From NCBI GenBank assembly GCA_019359235.1, contig JAHHHT010000021.1:62001-126000 (forward strand): a DNA stretch of 64,000 nt, read 5' to 3'. Position 1 is the first letter of the stretch; every line of letters begins with the position of its first letter. This stretch comes from Oscillatoria princeps RMCB-10 (lineage in GTDB: Bacteria > Cyanobacteriota > Cyanobacteriia > Cyanobacteriales > Oscillatoriaceae). The notes beneath the pieces are model-generated. The model was not told the DNA's origin. It saw only the letters and a list, made by a program, of their open reading frames with translations, and searched no databases. The position numbers were made by a program, and so were the translations under genes. Shown one piece after another: positions 16,774 to 25,195 of the stretch.

Positions 16774-18106
16774 AATTGGCGACAAGCCCGCCCGCACCGG
16801 CGGTGAGGGCAAAATCTATTTTACCGCCGATGACTGCTACGCTGTCAAGATTTATCACCGGCCATCACCCGACAAAAAAAAGTTACTCCAGCAAATCCTC
16901 CCTCTAGGAAACAATCTGGGTGAGGCAGAACAATTTTTGGCTTGGCCCCTGGGGATCGCAGAAAAACTGGACAGTGAAGAATGTGTCGGCTGCATTACGA
17001 GACGGATACCCAAGTCCTATGTAGAGCTATTCAAACTGACGCACAGCCCCAGAAATGTTCGCGAGCAATTTCAGCAGGGGCACACCTGGATGAACTACTT
17101 GAAAATGGCTCGGAGCATTGCCGCCGCAGTCCACACCCTTCACGGGAAAGGGATGGCGCACGCTGACATCCAGTGGCGAAATTTTCTAGCGGATATCAGC
17201 ACCGGCGAGGCTGTCCTCATTGACTTGGATGGTTTAGTCGTTAAAGGCTTTTTACCGCCGCAAGTCCTGGGAGTGCACGGATTTATTGCCCCTGAAGTTG
17301 AAATGGGTCTGGCCTCGCCTTCAGAAACCACTGACCGGCACAGTGCTGCGGTGCTGATTTTGTGGACTCTGCTTTTCCGCAACGTCATGGAGGCCAAAGT
17401 TTGCTATGACGATGAGAACGAAGAAAATGACCAAAAGTTAAGCTACGGTAAAGAAGCCTGTTTCAGCGAGAATCCCAACGACCGCCGCAATTGGCTGCCT
17501 AACACCGGCATGCCCCTGTTTAGGGGTGGGGCGCTGAGTTTTCGCATGCTGACTCCCAAGTTGCGGGAGTTGACAGTAAAAGCGCTGATCCAAGGTTTGC
17601 ACGAGCCTAGCTTTCGTCCGCAGGTGCGGGAATGGGAACGCGCTTTGGCGGAAGCCTACGACGTGCTGGTCAAGTGTCCCGCCTGTGGCCATTCCTATCT
17701 CTATCCTTACTGGCTGCAGCCGCCACAGCGCCGCCAGTGTCCGTTCTGCGGTACTAGCGACAAACCGCCGTTCCCGGTTGTAATCGAGTTGCTGGATTTA
17801 AAGATTAAAGGAATTTACACCCCCGCCCGTCCTGCCGTTCTGTATGGCGGGCTGCCTCTATTTGCTGATATCATCGAGCCCGGAGGGCGACCTCCTTTCA
17901 CCCGTCGCAGCAATGTGCCGGTGCTGGGACATACGGAATGGGATGCAGCAGAAAGTGTGTTTCGGCTGGTGAATGAAAGCGATACCCTCTGGCCAATTGT
18001 TACCGGCGGGAGTGGTGCTGTCAAACCCGGACAGTCGGTAGCGCTGCGTCGGGGTCTAGTGCTGTCTTTTGGGGATGGGAAGCGTTTGGCGCGGGTTGTG
18101 GAATAA
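16709..18106 (+). CDS. Ser/Thr kinase with zinc ribbon, partner of VWA/PP2C
   Basis: A protein-kinase fold covers residues 20-300: Gly-rich RTGGEGKIYF, the lysine of YAVKIYH, the catalytic loop MAHADIQWRNFL and a DFG-position motif that reads IDLDGL. A four-Cys zinc ribbon follows (CPACGH and CPFCGT, residues 323-348). The C-terminal 100 residues are beta-rich and I do not recognise the fold; PALYGGLP-like and SVALRRGLVLSFGDGKRLAR segments suggest an FHA-like or other sandwich domain. Kinases with this catalytic loop and zinc ribbon are known from TerY-linked triads. The start at 16709 overlaps the phosphatase by 65 bp; an ATG four codons later is equally possible. Confidence 0.87.
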   Translation: MLKQMPKISLLPGSRNLPKQLEIGDKPARTGGEGKIYFTADDCYAVKIYHRPSPDKKKLLQQILPLGNNLGEAEQFLAWPLGIAEKLDSEECVGCITRRIPKSYVELFKLTHSPRNVREQFQQGHTWMNYLKMARSIAAAVHTLHGKGMAHADIQWRNFLADISTGEAVLIDLDGLVVKGFLPPQVLGVHGFIAPEVEMGLASPSETTDRHSAAVLILWTLLFRNVMEAKVCYDDENEENDQKLSYGKEACFSENPNDRRNWLPNTGMPLFRGGALSFRMLTPKLRELTVKALIQGLHEPSFRPQVREWERALAEAYDVLVKCPACGHSYLYPYWLQPPQRRQCPFCGTSDKPPFPVVIELLDLKIKGIYTPARPAVLYGGLPLFADIIEPGGRPPFTRRSNVPVLGHTEWDAAESVFRLVNESDTLWPIVTGGSGAVKPGQSVALRRGLVLSFGDGKRLARVVE

Positions 18107-18436
18107 AGTCATCAGAGACGATTTATAAATTTATTGTTAAGGCCGGCAGGGGGTAAGAAACCGGTGTTACCCGGTTTCTGGCCCCACGCGCCAGGTTTCA
18201 CAAATCATTTAGAACCGCTATAGCTGCCACCGGCAATCCCCCCCGGCACACACCGGCATAAATTCCACCGGCACTACCGCATTCCTCACCCCAGCATCAG
18301 TGACTCAGATCACAAAGCCGGCAGCATCTCCATCACAAAGCCGCGCAGATTCCACTCACTCAGCCGGCAGGGAATTCTCACAAAGCATCAACCTCATCCA
18401 TCACCGCCCTCTATCCAGCAATCTCGCACACTAATA
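18107..18436. other. intergenic region with hairpin
   Basis: These 330 bp hold an AGAAACCGG/CCGGTTTCT hairpin at 18157-18181 and many CCGGCA/TGCCGG hexamers. I see no gene. Confidence 0.5.
18157..18181. repeat. AGAAACCGG hairpin repeat
   Basis: Arms AAGAAACCGG and CCGGTTTCT with a short loop, about 50 bp after the kinase stop. This is a member of the dispersed hairpin family also at 1502, 34943 and 42652. Confidence 0.65.
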
Positions 18437-18661
18437 GTGGCGAGTTTACTGAGTCCGATGCAATCTCAAGTGGGTTTTGGTCAAGTTACACTCGAGCAAG
18501 TCGTAGAGCGGATCTTTGCTTTTCGGCAAGTTACGCCCCTTGACCACTCTCTGTTGAAATCCGCACTTTGCTCTCAGAACTCAATCACCCAACAACAGCA
18601 GACCCTGCTCAACCGAGTGTTTGAAGGTCTGGAAAGAGGATGGATCTGGGTTGGAGATTGA
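18437..18661 (+). CDS. small conserved cyanobacterial protein
   Basis: The translation (74 residues, or 67 from the ATG at 18458) contains [23 protein letters not shown]. This resembles small cyanobacterial proteins with a conserved helix pair ending in xxINRVFDxLQxGxLxVVD. No cysteines, signal or membrane segment is seen, and the function is unknown to me. The gene lies 117 bp upstream of menB on the same strand and could share its transcript. Confidence 0.55.
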   Translation: MASLLSPMQSQVGFGQVTLEQVVERIFAFRQVTPLDHSLLKSALCSQNSITQQQQTLLNRVFEGLERGWIWVGD

Positions 18662-18777
18662 TGGCCACCGATCGCCCTGACCTCACCGCTGCGATACAAT
18701 TCCTAGGGCTGGCCAGCAGTGGCCAGATTTCCAATACCCGATCGGCCCTTGTCTTGACAATCCGCATCCCAACAGAA

Positions 18778-19611
18778 ATGCAAATCAACTGGCAAACTGC
18801 CAAAACCTACGAAGACATCCTCTATCACAAATGTGACGGCATCGCCAAAATCACCATCAACCGCCCCCACAAGCGCAATGCCTTCCGCCCCAAAACCGTC
18901 TTTGAACTCTACGACGCCTTCTGCGACGCCCGTGAAGATACGAGCATCGGTGTAGTATTATTTACCGGCGCGGGACCCCACACGGACGGCAAATACGCCT
19001 TCTGTTCCGGCGGGGATCAAAGCGTGCGGGGGGAAGCAGGCTATATAGATGATGCCGGCATCCCCCGCCTCAACGTGTTAGATTTGCAGCGCCTGATCCG
19101 CTCCATGCCCAAGGTGGTGATCGCCCTGGTTGCCGGCTATGCCATCGGCGGCGGTCATGTATTGCACATTATTTGTGACTTGACAATTGCGGCAGATAAT
19201 GCTGTCTTCGGGCAAACCGGCCCGAAAGTGGGCAGCTTCGACGGCGGGTTTGGTTCGAGCTACCTGGCTCGTATCGTCGGACAGAAGAAGGCGCGGGAAA
19301 TCTGGTTTTTGTGCCGGCAGTACAGCGCCGAGCAAGCTCTAGAAATGGGCTTAGTCAACTGCGTCGTGCCGGTGGAACAGCTGGAGGAGGAGGGGATCAA
19401 GTGGGCTCAGGAAATTTTAGAAAAGAGCCCGATTGCCATTCGCTGTCTGAAAGCCGCCTTTAATGCCGACTGCGACGGACAAGCCGGCTTGCAAGAACTG
19501 GCAGGTAACGCCACCTTACTCTATTACATGACTGAGGAAGGAGCCGAGGGCAAGCAGGCTTTCCTGGAAAAACGCCCCCCCGATTTTAGGCAATACCCCT
19601 GGCTGCCGTAG
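18778..19611 (+). CDS. menB: 1,4-dihydroxy-2-naphthoyl-CoA synthase
   Basis: This crotonase-fold enzyme closes the second naphthoquinone ring from o-succinylbenzoyl-CoA. Signature segments are [49 protein letters not shown] and [17 protein letters not shown]; the QTG block is that of bicarbonate-dependent (type I) MenB. The end [12 protein letters not shown] is diagnostic. I use the ATG at 18778 ([14 protein letters not shown], 277 residues), which matches family N-termini. The frame is open 46 codons upstream but that part does not look like MenB. It is separated from the other men genes by the toxin-antitoxin and beta-helix/kinase units. Confidence 0.95.
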   Translation: MQINWQTAKTYEDILYHKCDGIAKITINRPHKRNAFRPKTVFELYDAFCDAREDTSIGVVLFTGAGPHTDGKYAFCSGGDQSVRGEAGYIDDAGIPRLNVLDLQRLIRSMPKVVIALVAGYAIGGGHVLHIICDLTIAADNAVFGQTGPKVGSFDGGFGSSYLARIVGQKKAREIWFLCRQYSAEQALEMGLVNCVVPVEQLEEEGIKWAQEILEKSPIAIRCLKAAFNADCDGQAGLQELAGNATLLYYMTEEGAEGKQAFLEKRPPDFRQYPWLP

Positions 19612-20219
19612 GGTGCCTGGTTAACTCCATTAGCAATTGCCAACTTGAAATAACCGGCAAAATCGCACCTGCCTGAATGGCCGGTGCGACTTCCAATGAG
19701 AATTCTTACTCAGTTCAACGGAAGCGAATCTTGTGTTGGCTTCGAGTAACTGTTGTGTGACTCCCGAAGCCGAATCGCCTGAGATCGTCCCTGGAGAGAG
19801 GCTGCTGTTTCTTTTAAGGCCACTCCTTGATGTAGAGACGCGACAGGTGGCGTCTCTACCTGGGACAAAACTTTCACCCCTCGACTGCTACGTCAGCGGT
19901 TGCGAATTATTGGTTAGCATTTTACCTTATTTAGGCAGAAATGGATTGAAGATTGTCAGCAGCAGTTTCACCCCGGGTTGGCCCGAAAGACCAACGGGTG
20001 CGACCGGCGTCAATCATACGCCAGACTGTCCCTGCACTGCGGGTTTCAGCCCTTTGGGCGTCTGCATCCCGACTCCAACCCTACGGGCAAGACCCGTTGC
20101 TCTTCCGCAGGGAGAGCTAAATTTAGTTAATTCCTAGATGCCTCTGATGTGTGTTAAGAAATTAAATCAATATTCGGCCTGAACCGAAGTGCGAGCCCGA
20201 TTATTTATGAATTTTTGTT
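19612..20219. other. intergenic region without a supported gene
   Basis: A 134-codon frame on the + strand (19733-20137) has a protein-unlike translation and runs through an imperfect GTAGAGACGCG palindrome, so I do not call it. Nothing else is recognised in these 608 bp. Confidence 0.5.
19831..19859. repeat. GTAGAGACGCGAC imperfect palindrome
   Basis: Arms GTAGAGACGC and GCGTCTCTAC surround GACAGGTG. It is a relative of the perfect palindrome at 2065-2092. Confidence 0.7.
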
Positions 20220-20534
20220 TCACTTCGCAAGAAGCGCCGCCTTTGGGGTTGCCGGAGTGGGGGCGATTTCCTGAGCGGGGACATCTTCCTGAGAAAAGTC
20301 CAGCGATCCCGCCCGGGACAGCGACTCCTGGCCTCTCAGCATTTTCTGCTGCCAGATCATAATTTCTTCCAGATTTTCCCAAGAAGGCGCAAAGGGTGGG
20401 ATCGCCAGCTGGCAAGCCTTCCAGCTTCCTCGCACCAGCACGCCCAGTTGCTGGCACTGACCGCCGCGACGTCCCTCTGGCTGGTAGAACCGGCAGTGAC
20501 GACAAGCTGAAGTAAGGCAATTTGGGGTCTTCAT
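20220..20534 (-). CDS. small Cys-rich cyanobacterial protein
   Basis: This 104-residue protein begins MKTPNCLTSACRHCRFYQPEGRRGG and has further cysteines in CQQL and WKACQLA. The arrangement CxxCxxY...PEGRRGGxCQxL...W.AC is typical of a conserved cyanobacterial family of unknown function and could bind a metal or cluster. The second half is Pro/Ala-rich and looks disordered. It has no recognisable operon partner. A known function is not claimed. Confidence 0.65.
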   Translation of the reverse strand: MKTPNCLTSACRHCRFYQPEGRRGGQCQQLGVLVRGSWKACQLAIPPFAPSWENLEEIMIWQQKMLRGQESLSRAGSLDFSQEDVPAQEIAPTPATPKAALLAK

Positions 20535-20999
20535 AGAATTCTCGCGCTTAGCTGTGAGTGATCTTCTTCTTTAATTGTTATCTAAGCGCTTCCAGCCCCA
20601 AACAGCCTGCAACCCTCGATTCCGTATGGGTTTTAGCGATCCCCACCCCGATCCAAACCTTTATATTTTTTTTAGGTTTCCTTGAAAAACCGGTCGGTCG
20701 CGCTTAAAAAAGATACCCGCAGCTCGGGAGCCACTAGACCCATTTAGGAGAAAAACCAGCGGGGATCAAGTAAAACCACAAATGGAGCCGGGCATCCCAC
20801 ACCCATTCCGCGAAGAGAACAAGCCCTCAAAGGAAGAACTTCACCCCTGGTATATCCCCTTAATGGGGATCGCCCGGTTAGAGGGTTAGAGGGTTAGGGG
20901 TTAGAGGGTTGGGGTCAGGGGTTAGGTGTCCCTTTTTCCCTGAAACCCTCCCCGCCTCTGTGCTGAACCGCCTCTTCAAAACCCCACACAGCCGGCGGC
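20535..20999. other. intergenic region with GGGTTAG repeats and a short ORF
   Basis: A tandem run of GGTTAGA/GGGTTAG heptamers lies at 20877-20930. Immediately before it a 35-codon frame (20782-20889) reads MEPGIPHPFREENKPSKEEL, then HPWYIPLMGIARLEG, and ends inside the first repeat. This looks protein-like and may be the start of a gene cut off by the repeat; no good ribosome site is seen. Confidence 0.4.
20877..20930 (+). repeat. GGGTTAG heptameric tandem repeat
   Basis: Consecutive units GGTTAGA, GGGTTAG and GGGGTTAG form a short tandemly repeated repetitive (STRR-type) block. Confidence 0.75.
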
Positions 21000-21539
21000 T
21001 CACCACTGCTTAGCAGCGCACAGGGCGCAAACCCCCCAGCGCTGGATCTCTCCCGGTGGTGCCGGGCAGTCACACTGGGGGCAAAGCGGCAAAGATTGCC
21101 CTCGCGCCTGTATCCCCTGCGCCCACCGCTGAAAAGCCGCCAGAGCGTCGGGAGGAGCGGGCGTAAGGCAGGCAGCCGGTGGCTGGTGCGGGTCGGGGAC
21201 GCGGCTGGGATGATCCCCCGCCACAGACTCATCGCTCTCAGGCGCAAGCACCCACTGAGCCGTGGAAAAGCGAATGTCAGCCAGCGGGCTAGCCAGACGG
21301 GCGTTCAACTTAGCCAAAATGAGCCGGCGCTGAAAAGTCAGCTGTTGCGCCCAAACGGAACTGGATACCGCCACCTTCAGCACGCCGCGCTCCACCGACA
21401 GAGGGCGAGTCTGGGCCATCACCACCTGGCCAACGACTTCCGGCCAGCACGACCGGATGCGCTGGAATTCTTGCAGTGGCTGCAACTCCGCCTGATTACC
21501 CAGAGAGCCCAGAGCCCGATTGAGAGATTCAAATCCCAT
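21000..21539 (-). CDS. DciA-like (DUF721) protein with zinc ribbon
   Basis: Residues 5-100 match the DUF721/DciA fold: LQEFQRIRSCWPEVVGQVVMAQTRPLSVERGVLKVAVSSSVWAQQLTFQRRLILAKLN. DciA proteins load or assist the replicative helicase DnaB in bacteria lacking DnaC. After a Pro-rich linker the C-terminus has four cysteines (CPQC, then CALC, about residues 152-175) that probably bind zinc, an extension I associate with cyanobacterial members. It starts at the ATG at 21539. It is a single gene with divergent neighbours. The domain is clear; the helicase role in cyanobacteria is inference. Confidence 0.72.
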   Translation of the reverse strand: MGFESLNRALGSLGNQAELQPLQEFQRIRSCWPEVVGQVVMAQTRPLSVERGVLKVAVSSSVWAQQLTFQRRLILAKLNARLASPLADIRFSTAQWVLAPESDESVAGDHPSRVPDPHQPPAACLTPAPPDALAAFQRWAQGIQARGQSLPLCPQCDCPAPPGEIQRWGVCALCAAKQW

Positions 21540-21888
21540 ATTGCCAACCCCAAATTCACAACCGCATCACTGACGCGCAGCGAGCCGTTCCTCTCCCAAA
21601 TTGTTAGGGTGAGTGCGGGCGTGAGCGTTCATTCCCACAAAAGTCCGTGAGATACCCAGTTGCAGTTAAGACCCCGCCCGCACTGCCTCAGGTGCCCGCT
21701 TTTGCTATATTTCTGATCTAGACCGATGTTCCAGCCTGCCTTGCATGCAATCGCGTTGAATACTTATCGGGGATTGAAATATCCTTAAATCGGTAAGCCC
21801 GCGAGTGCCGGAAACAGGCAGCCAGCACCTGAGGGACTGTCCCCTTCCTTTGATGCCCGCTTGAAACAGCCGGTAGGAGCCGCACACC
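21540..21888. other. intergenic region
   Basis: These 349 bp separate the divergent DUF721 and SPOR-protein genes and must hold both promoters. I see no repeat or structured element in them. Confidence 0.4.
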
Positions 21889-23163
21889 ATGAGCCAACGT
21901 TTATCCGTCGAGTCCTCCACCCCTTCTAAGCCCGAGTCCTTGAAGCCGGCCTTACAGGCGGCTTTGAGCAGTTTGGATGTGAAGCTAGAGGAAGAATTAA
22001 GCCGGTACCGACGCCAGCGACGCTCGGAACAATCACTGTCTTCTTATGGGGAAAGCGGTCGCCTTCCCCGGCAGCCCCTGGATTTGATTTACGTGACAGC
22101 CACCGGCGGCAGAACCAACCCAGAAGCGGCATCACCGCCACAACAGCAGCCACAGCCATCGCAGTCAGCAGTCTCTCCCCCATCCGAGCCGGCACTGCTG
22201 ACTTTTGCCCCCAAACTGGAAGAGGCGGACAGAGCACCGAGCACCGGCACCGGCGCGGGCGGGGCTAACCTTTTCCCAGCAGCCGTTGCTGCAGCCGGTG
22301 AGAGTGTAGCGGTTTCAGAGAGAAACTCGGCTGCGGATGACTATCTGGAATCCTCAGAAGACCTGCTCAAAAGTCTGGCAGAAGAACAAGCGCCAAAACA
22401 AGCAGAACGGAATCCGGCGGAAAGCCTGCTCAGCCCCTTGGGAATCGGCTCTATGCTTCTGTTTTTAATGGCCAGCGCTACCCTGGGCTATGTCGTCACC
22501 CATCCGAATGGCACAAATAATCAGGCTCCCAACCGGCAGGCGGCCAAACAGACGCCCGCCTCCGCCCCCAATCCTGCCAGCACCCAGCCGGGGGCCGGCA
22601 CTGGGGCTCCCACTCCCGATTTAGCCTCCCGGGAGTTTGTGGATCTGAATTTGGGCACCCTCAGTACCTTGACTCCCAAACCCAGCCAAGTTCCCACTCC
22701 CCAAGCTCTACCCTCACCGCAACAGCGCCCCATCCCCCTCCCCCAAGTGACGCTCCCGCCACAGGAGCTAACTCCAAGCCCGGCAGCCAATTCCAACGGT
22801 CTGGAAAATATCTCGGCGGCTCTGCTGCCGGGTTCCAACCAGGCAGAGACAGCCGCACCGGCCACGGGGCAACCCCTGCCAGAGCCGGTGGTGCGATCGC
22901 CGGCAGCGCCATCACAGGCAGCGCCACCCCCCGCAGCTGAACCCTATGAACCCGTTGCCGGCGACTATTACTTCGTTGTCACGGATTACAGCGACCCAAT
23001 GAGCCTGGAAAAGGCGCAACAAGTCGTTGCGGATGCCTACCTTCGCGAGTTCCCCGCCGGCGTTCGCATCCAGCTGGGGGCGTTCAACGATGCCGCCACA
23101 GCCAAAACTCTGGTGGAGCAACTGCAGCGACAAGGGCTGTCGGCCAAGGTCTACCGGCCTTAA
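21889..23163 (+). CDS. membrane protein with Pro-rich linker and C-terminal SPOR-like domain
   Basis: The 424-residue protein has a cytoplasmic N-terminus with LEEELSRYRRQRRSEQSL and LDLIYVTATGG. One transmembrane helix lies around residues 184-200 (GIGSMLLFLMASATLGYVV), then a very Pro/Ala/Gln-rich linker. The last 75 residues (YYFVVTDYSDPMSLEKAQQV to VRIQLGAFNDAATAKTLVEQLQRQG) have the beta-alpha-beta pattern of SPOR domains. SPOR domains bind denuded peptidoglycan at division sites, so a periplasmic cell-wall role is likely. Low-complexity composition between helix and domain is expected for a wall-spanning linker. I do not recognise a named gene. Confidence 0.7.
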   Translation: MSQRLSVESSTPSKPESLKPALQAALSSLDVKLEEELSRYRRQRRSEQSLSSYGESGRLPRQPLDLIYVTATGGRTNPEAASPPQQQPQPSQSAVSPPSEPALLTFAPKLEEADRAPSTGTGAGGANLFPAAVAAAGESVAVSERNSAADDYLESSEDLLKSLAEEQAPKQAERNPAESLLSPLGIGSMLLFLMASATLGYVVTHPNGTNNQAPNRQAAKQTPASAPNPASTQPGAGTGAPTPDLASREFVDLNLGTLSTLTPKPSQVPTPQALPSPQQRPIPLPQVTLPPQELTPSPAANSNGLENISAALLPGSNQAETAAPATGQPLPEPVVRSPAAPSQAAPPPAAEPYEPVAGDYYFVVTDYSDPMSLEKAQQVVADAYLREFPAGVRIQLGAFNDAATAKTLVEQLQRQGLSAKVYRP

Positions 23164-23475
23164 CTCTCAGGCTCGCTCCCCAGAGCCGGTGCGATACCAT
23201 AAAAGCAGCGCACCTGTAAATTTTTATTGTGGCGGCGGGCGAGGGGCGTTGGGTAAACCGCTTTGGCCCTCGGAAAAGCGTCAAACCAATTTCCCACTTC
23301 TGACTTCTGACGCAAGACCAGCTTCCCAGCTGACTTCTCTCCCCTCACCCCCAGAAAATTTACCGCCAGCGACTCAGATTTATACTGGGCCAATAGCGAG
23401 CGGGAGCAACCGTCCTGCTGGTTTTAGCAGCTTCGGAACGCCTGTAAACCCTAGCACCGAAAATGGAGATCCGTC
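23164..23475. other. intergenic region upstream of pspA
   Basis: These 312 bp must contain the pspA promoter. I find no repeat or hairpin to report. Confidence 0.4.
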
Positions 23476-24195
23476 ATGGGATTCTTTGACCGAATCATTC
23501 GGGTGATTCGCGCCAATATCAACAGTCTGATTGGCAGTGCCGAAGATCCAGAAAAAGTTCTGGAACAGGCTGTGCATGACATGCAGGAGGATCTGATTCA
23601 ACTTCGGCAAGCTGTGGCTCAGGCGATTGCCACCCAGAAACGCACTGAGCGCGATTATTCCAGAACCCAGTCCACCGCAGATGAGTGGCACCGGCGGGCC
23701 CAGCTGGCCCTGCAAAAGGGAGATGACAACTTGGCGCGGGAAGCCCTCACGCGCAAGAAATCCTACCAGGAGACAGCAGAGGCAATGCGCAAGCAGATCG
23801 AGCTGCAAACTTCTGTTGTCAGCCAGCTCAAGCAAAACATGCGCTCTCTGGAAAGCAAAATTTCCGAAGCCAGAAGCAAAAAAGACCTCTACATCGCCCG
23901 GGCTCGCTCCGCTAAAGCGGCTGAGAAAATTCACGAGATGATGGGACAGCTCAACACCGGCACCGCTTTGAGCGCCTTCGACCGCATGGAAGAGAAGGTC
24001 TTGCAGCTAGAAGCTCGCTCAGAAGCTCTCGCCGAAATCGGTGCGGACGATTTAGAACAGAAATTTGCTTCCCTGCAAGACGGTGGCGGCATTGAGGCTG
24101 AGCTGGCTGCCATGAAGGCTCAAATGCTCACCGGCAGCAAGCCGGCCCAGTTACCCCCTACCAACTCGCCAGCTGACAAAAATCCCGAAATATAG
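23476..24195 (+). CDS. pspA: PspA/IM30 family protein (PspA-like paralogue)
   Basis: This 239-residue helical protein begins MGFFDRIIRVIRANINSLIG, the amphipathic membrane-binding helix of the family. It continues with EDPEKVLEQAVHDMQEDLIQ and the long hairpin coiled coil (residues 25-145) that builds ESCRT-III-like rods. It ends without the extra C-terminal helix seen in Vipp1, which is why I assign it as PspA rather than Vipp1. PspA proteins stabilise stressed plasma membranes. The vipp1 gene lies 1 kb downstream on the same strand; the two are clearly duplicates. Confidence 0.88.
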   Translation: MGFFDRIIRVIRANINSLIGSAEDPEKVLEQAVHDMQEDLIQLRQAVAQAIATQKRTERDYSRTQSTADEWHRRAQLALQKGDDNLAREALTRKKSYQETAEAMRKQIELQTSVVSQLKQNMRSLESKISEARSKKDLYIARARSAKAAEKIHEMMGQLNTGTALSAFDRMEEKVLQLEARSEALAEIGADDLEQKFASLQDGGGIEAELAAMKAQMLTGSKPAQLPPTNSPADKNPEI

Positions 24196-24205
24196 GGGCG
24201 ATATC

Positions 24206-24229
24206 GTTTCAATCCCGTGGGCGGGATTC
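24206..24229 (+). repeat. solitary CRISPR-repeat-like element
   Basis: It reads GTTTCAATCCCG, four bases TGGG, then CGGGATTC, giving a 7-bp stem with a tetraloop and the GTTTCAATCCC start typical of cyanobacterial CRISPR repeats. The complement of the same element, differing only in the loop, occurs at 57797-57820. No spacers or cas genes are present. Confidence 0.55.
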
Positions 24230-24253
24230 CTTCCCCCGTTCGGGGCTATTTTA

Positions 24254-24305
24254 AATTTCAATCCCTGAATTTCAATCCCTTTTTCAATCCCTTTTTCAAT
24301 CCCTT
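24254..24305 (+). repeat. TTTCAATCCCT tandem units
   Basis: Four units of TTTCAATCCCT or TTCAATCCCTT follow one another at 12-15 bp intervals. Spacing is far too short for CRISPR spacers, so this is a short tandem repeat, perhaps grown from the neighbouring element. Confidence 0.7.
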
Positions 24306-25195
24306 ACAGGGACTCACACAAACAAACTGGGAGGAAGCTAGATATCACAGCGCACTATCAGAGAAGTTGGGGGCCTCTCCCTTGGGGAACGCACCCAAAG
24401 AGCGGTTTCCAAACGCCATTGAAGGTCGGCAATAAAAACAGCGCTCGGGGCGCATTTTACTTCAAGCTACTGGAGAGCGCAGAACACAGCAGAATGTCAG
24501 AGCGATTTAAGAGTTTAGAGTTGAGATGGGTTAGAAAAGATGGCTCTCTAGCTTCACGCCGGCACAGTGAAGCCATACCAGAAACCGGGTTTCTTTGGCT
24601 GGTAGGGGCAGGCCCCCGTGCCCGCCCCCGCCGCCTTCTAGCCGCAGGGGCGCTCCCGGCCTGCCCCCGCTTTCTTCCCGCTTCAGAAAAATACCAGACC
24701 TGCTATCTAGCTGGGCAGCCGGCACCCAGACGCACGCGGCTCGCGCCTGCTGGCGACCGCTGGGTAACCAATCCTTTCCAACCGGAAGTGATTTCATTGG
24801 CTCAGGTGCGGGCAGTGGCTTCCCCTCCCCCACCAGATTGGCCAGCATCAGGCCCTCGCCAGCCGGCGAGCCAATCCCTTAAAAACGCCGCAACTGGGGC
24901 GTAAAACCCCACTTCGGGCAAGGCGAGACAGATGCCAACCCCCATGAAAAGATATTTGCCCCTCTCTACCGATTAAAGCTGGAAGTTTTTAAACTGGAGT
25001 AAGAGAGCCAAAAAAAGGAAGCTTCCAAGCGCAGCTTTCTGTCTCCCTGAAAAGAACAACCTAAACTAGATATTAGTTGGGGACAGCTGTCTCAGCCTGA
25101 ACCCTTTGAGACTCTGGCCAACTGAAGCCTCGCCCAGCCGGCTGGCACCCGAGATGCCGGCACACCTCGCACACCCCAAAAGGAAAAACGAAATC

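Larger units (their letters stand above)
24196..25195. other. 1-kb spacer between pspA and vipp1
   Basis: The spacer contains a CRISPR-repeat-like 24-mer (24206-24229), a run of TTTCAATCCCT units (24254-24305) and a half-site CCAGAAACCGGGTTTCTTTGG near 24579. The open frame at 24419-24904 has a low-complexity Pro/Arg translation and antisense partners of similar quality, so I do not call it. Confidence 0.5.

Noticed and set aside
19733-20137. Open frame of 134 codons
   Set aside because: The translation is protein-unlike and passes through a dispersed palindrome; no ribosome site.
24254-24305. Possible CRISPR array from repeated TTTCAATCCCT
   Set aside because: Units are only 12-15 bp apart, leaving no room for spacers, and no cas gene is in the window.
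24419-24904. Open frame of 161 codons between pspA and vipp1
   Set aside because: Arg/Pro-rich low-complexity translation with equally long antisense frames, typical of GC-rich non-coding DNA.
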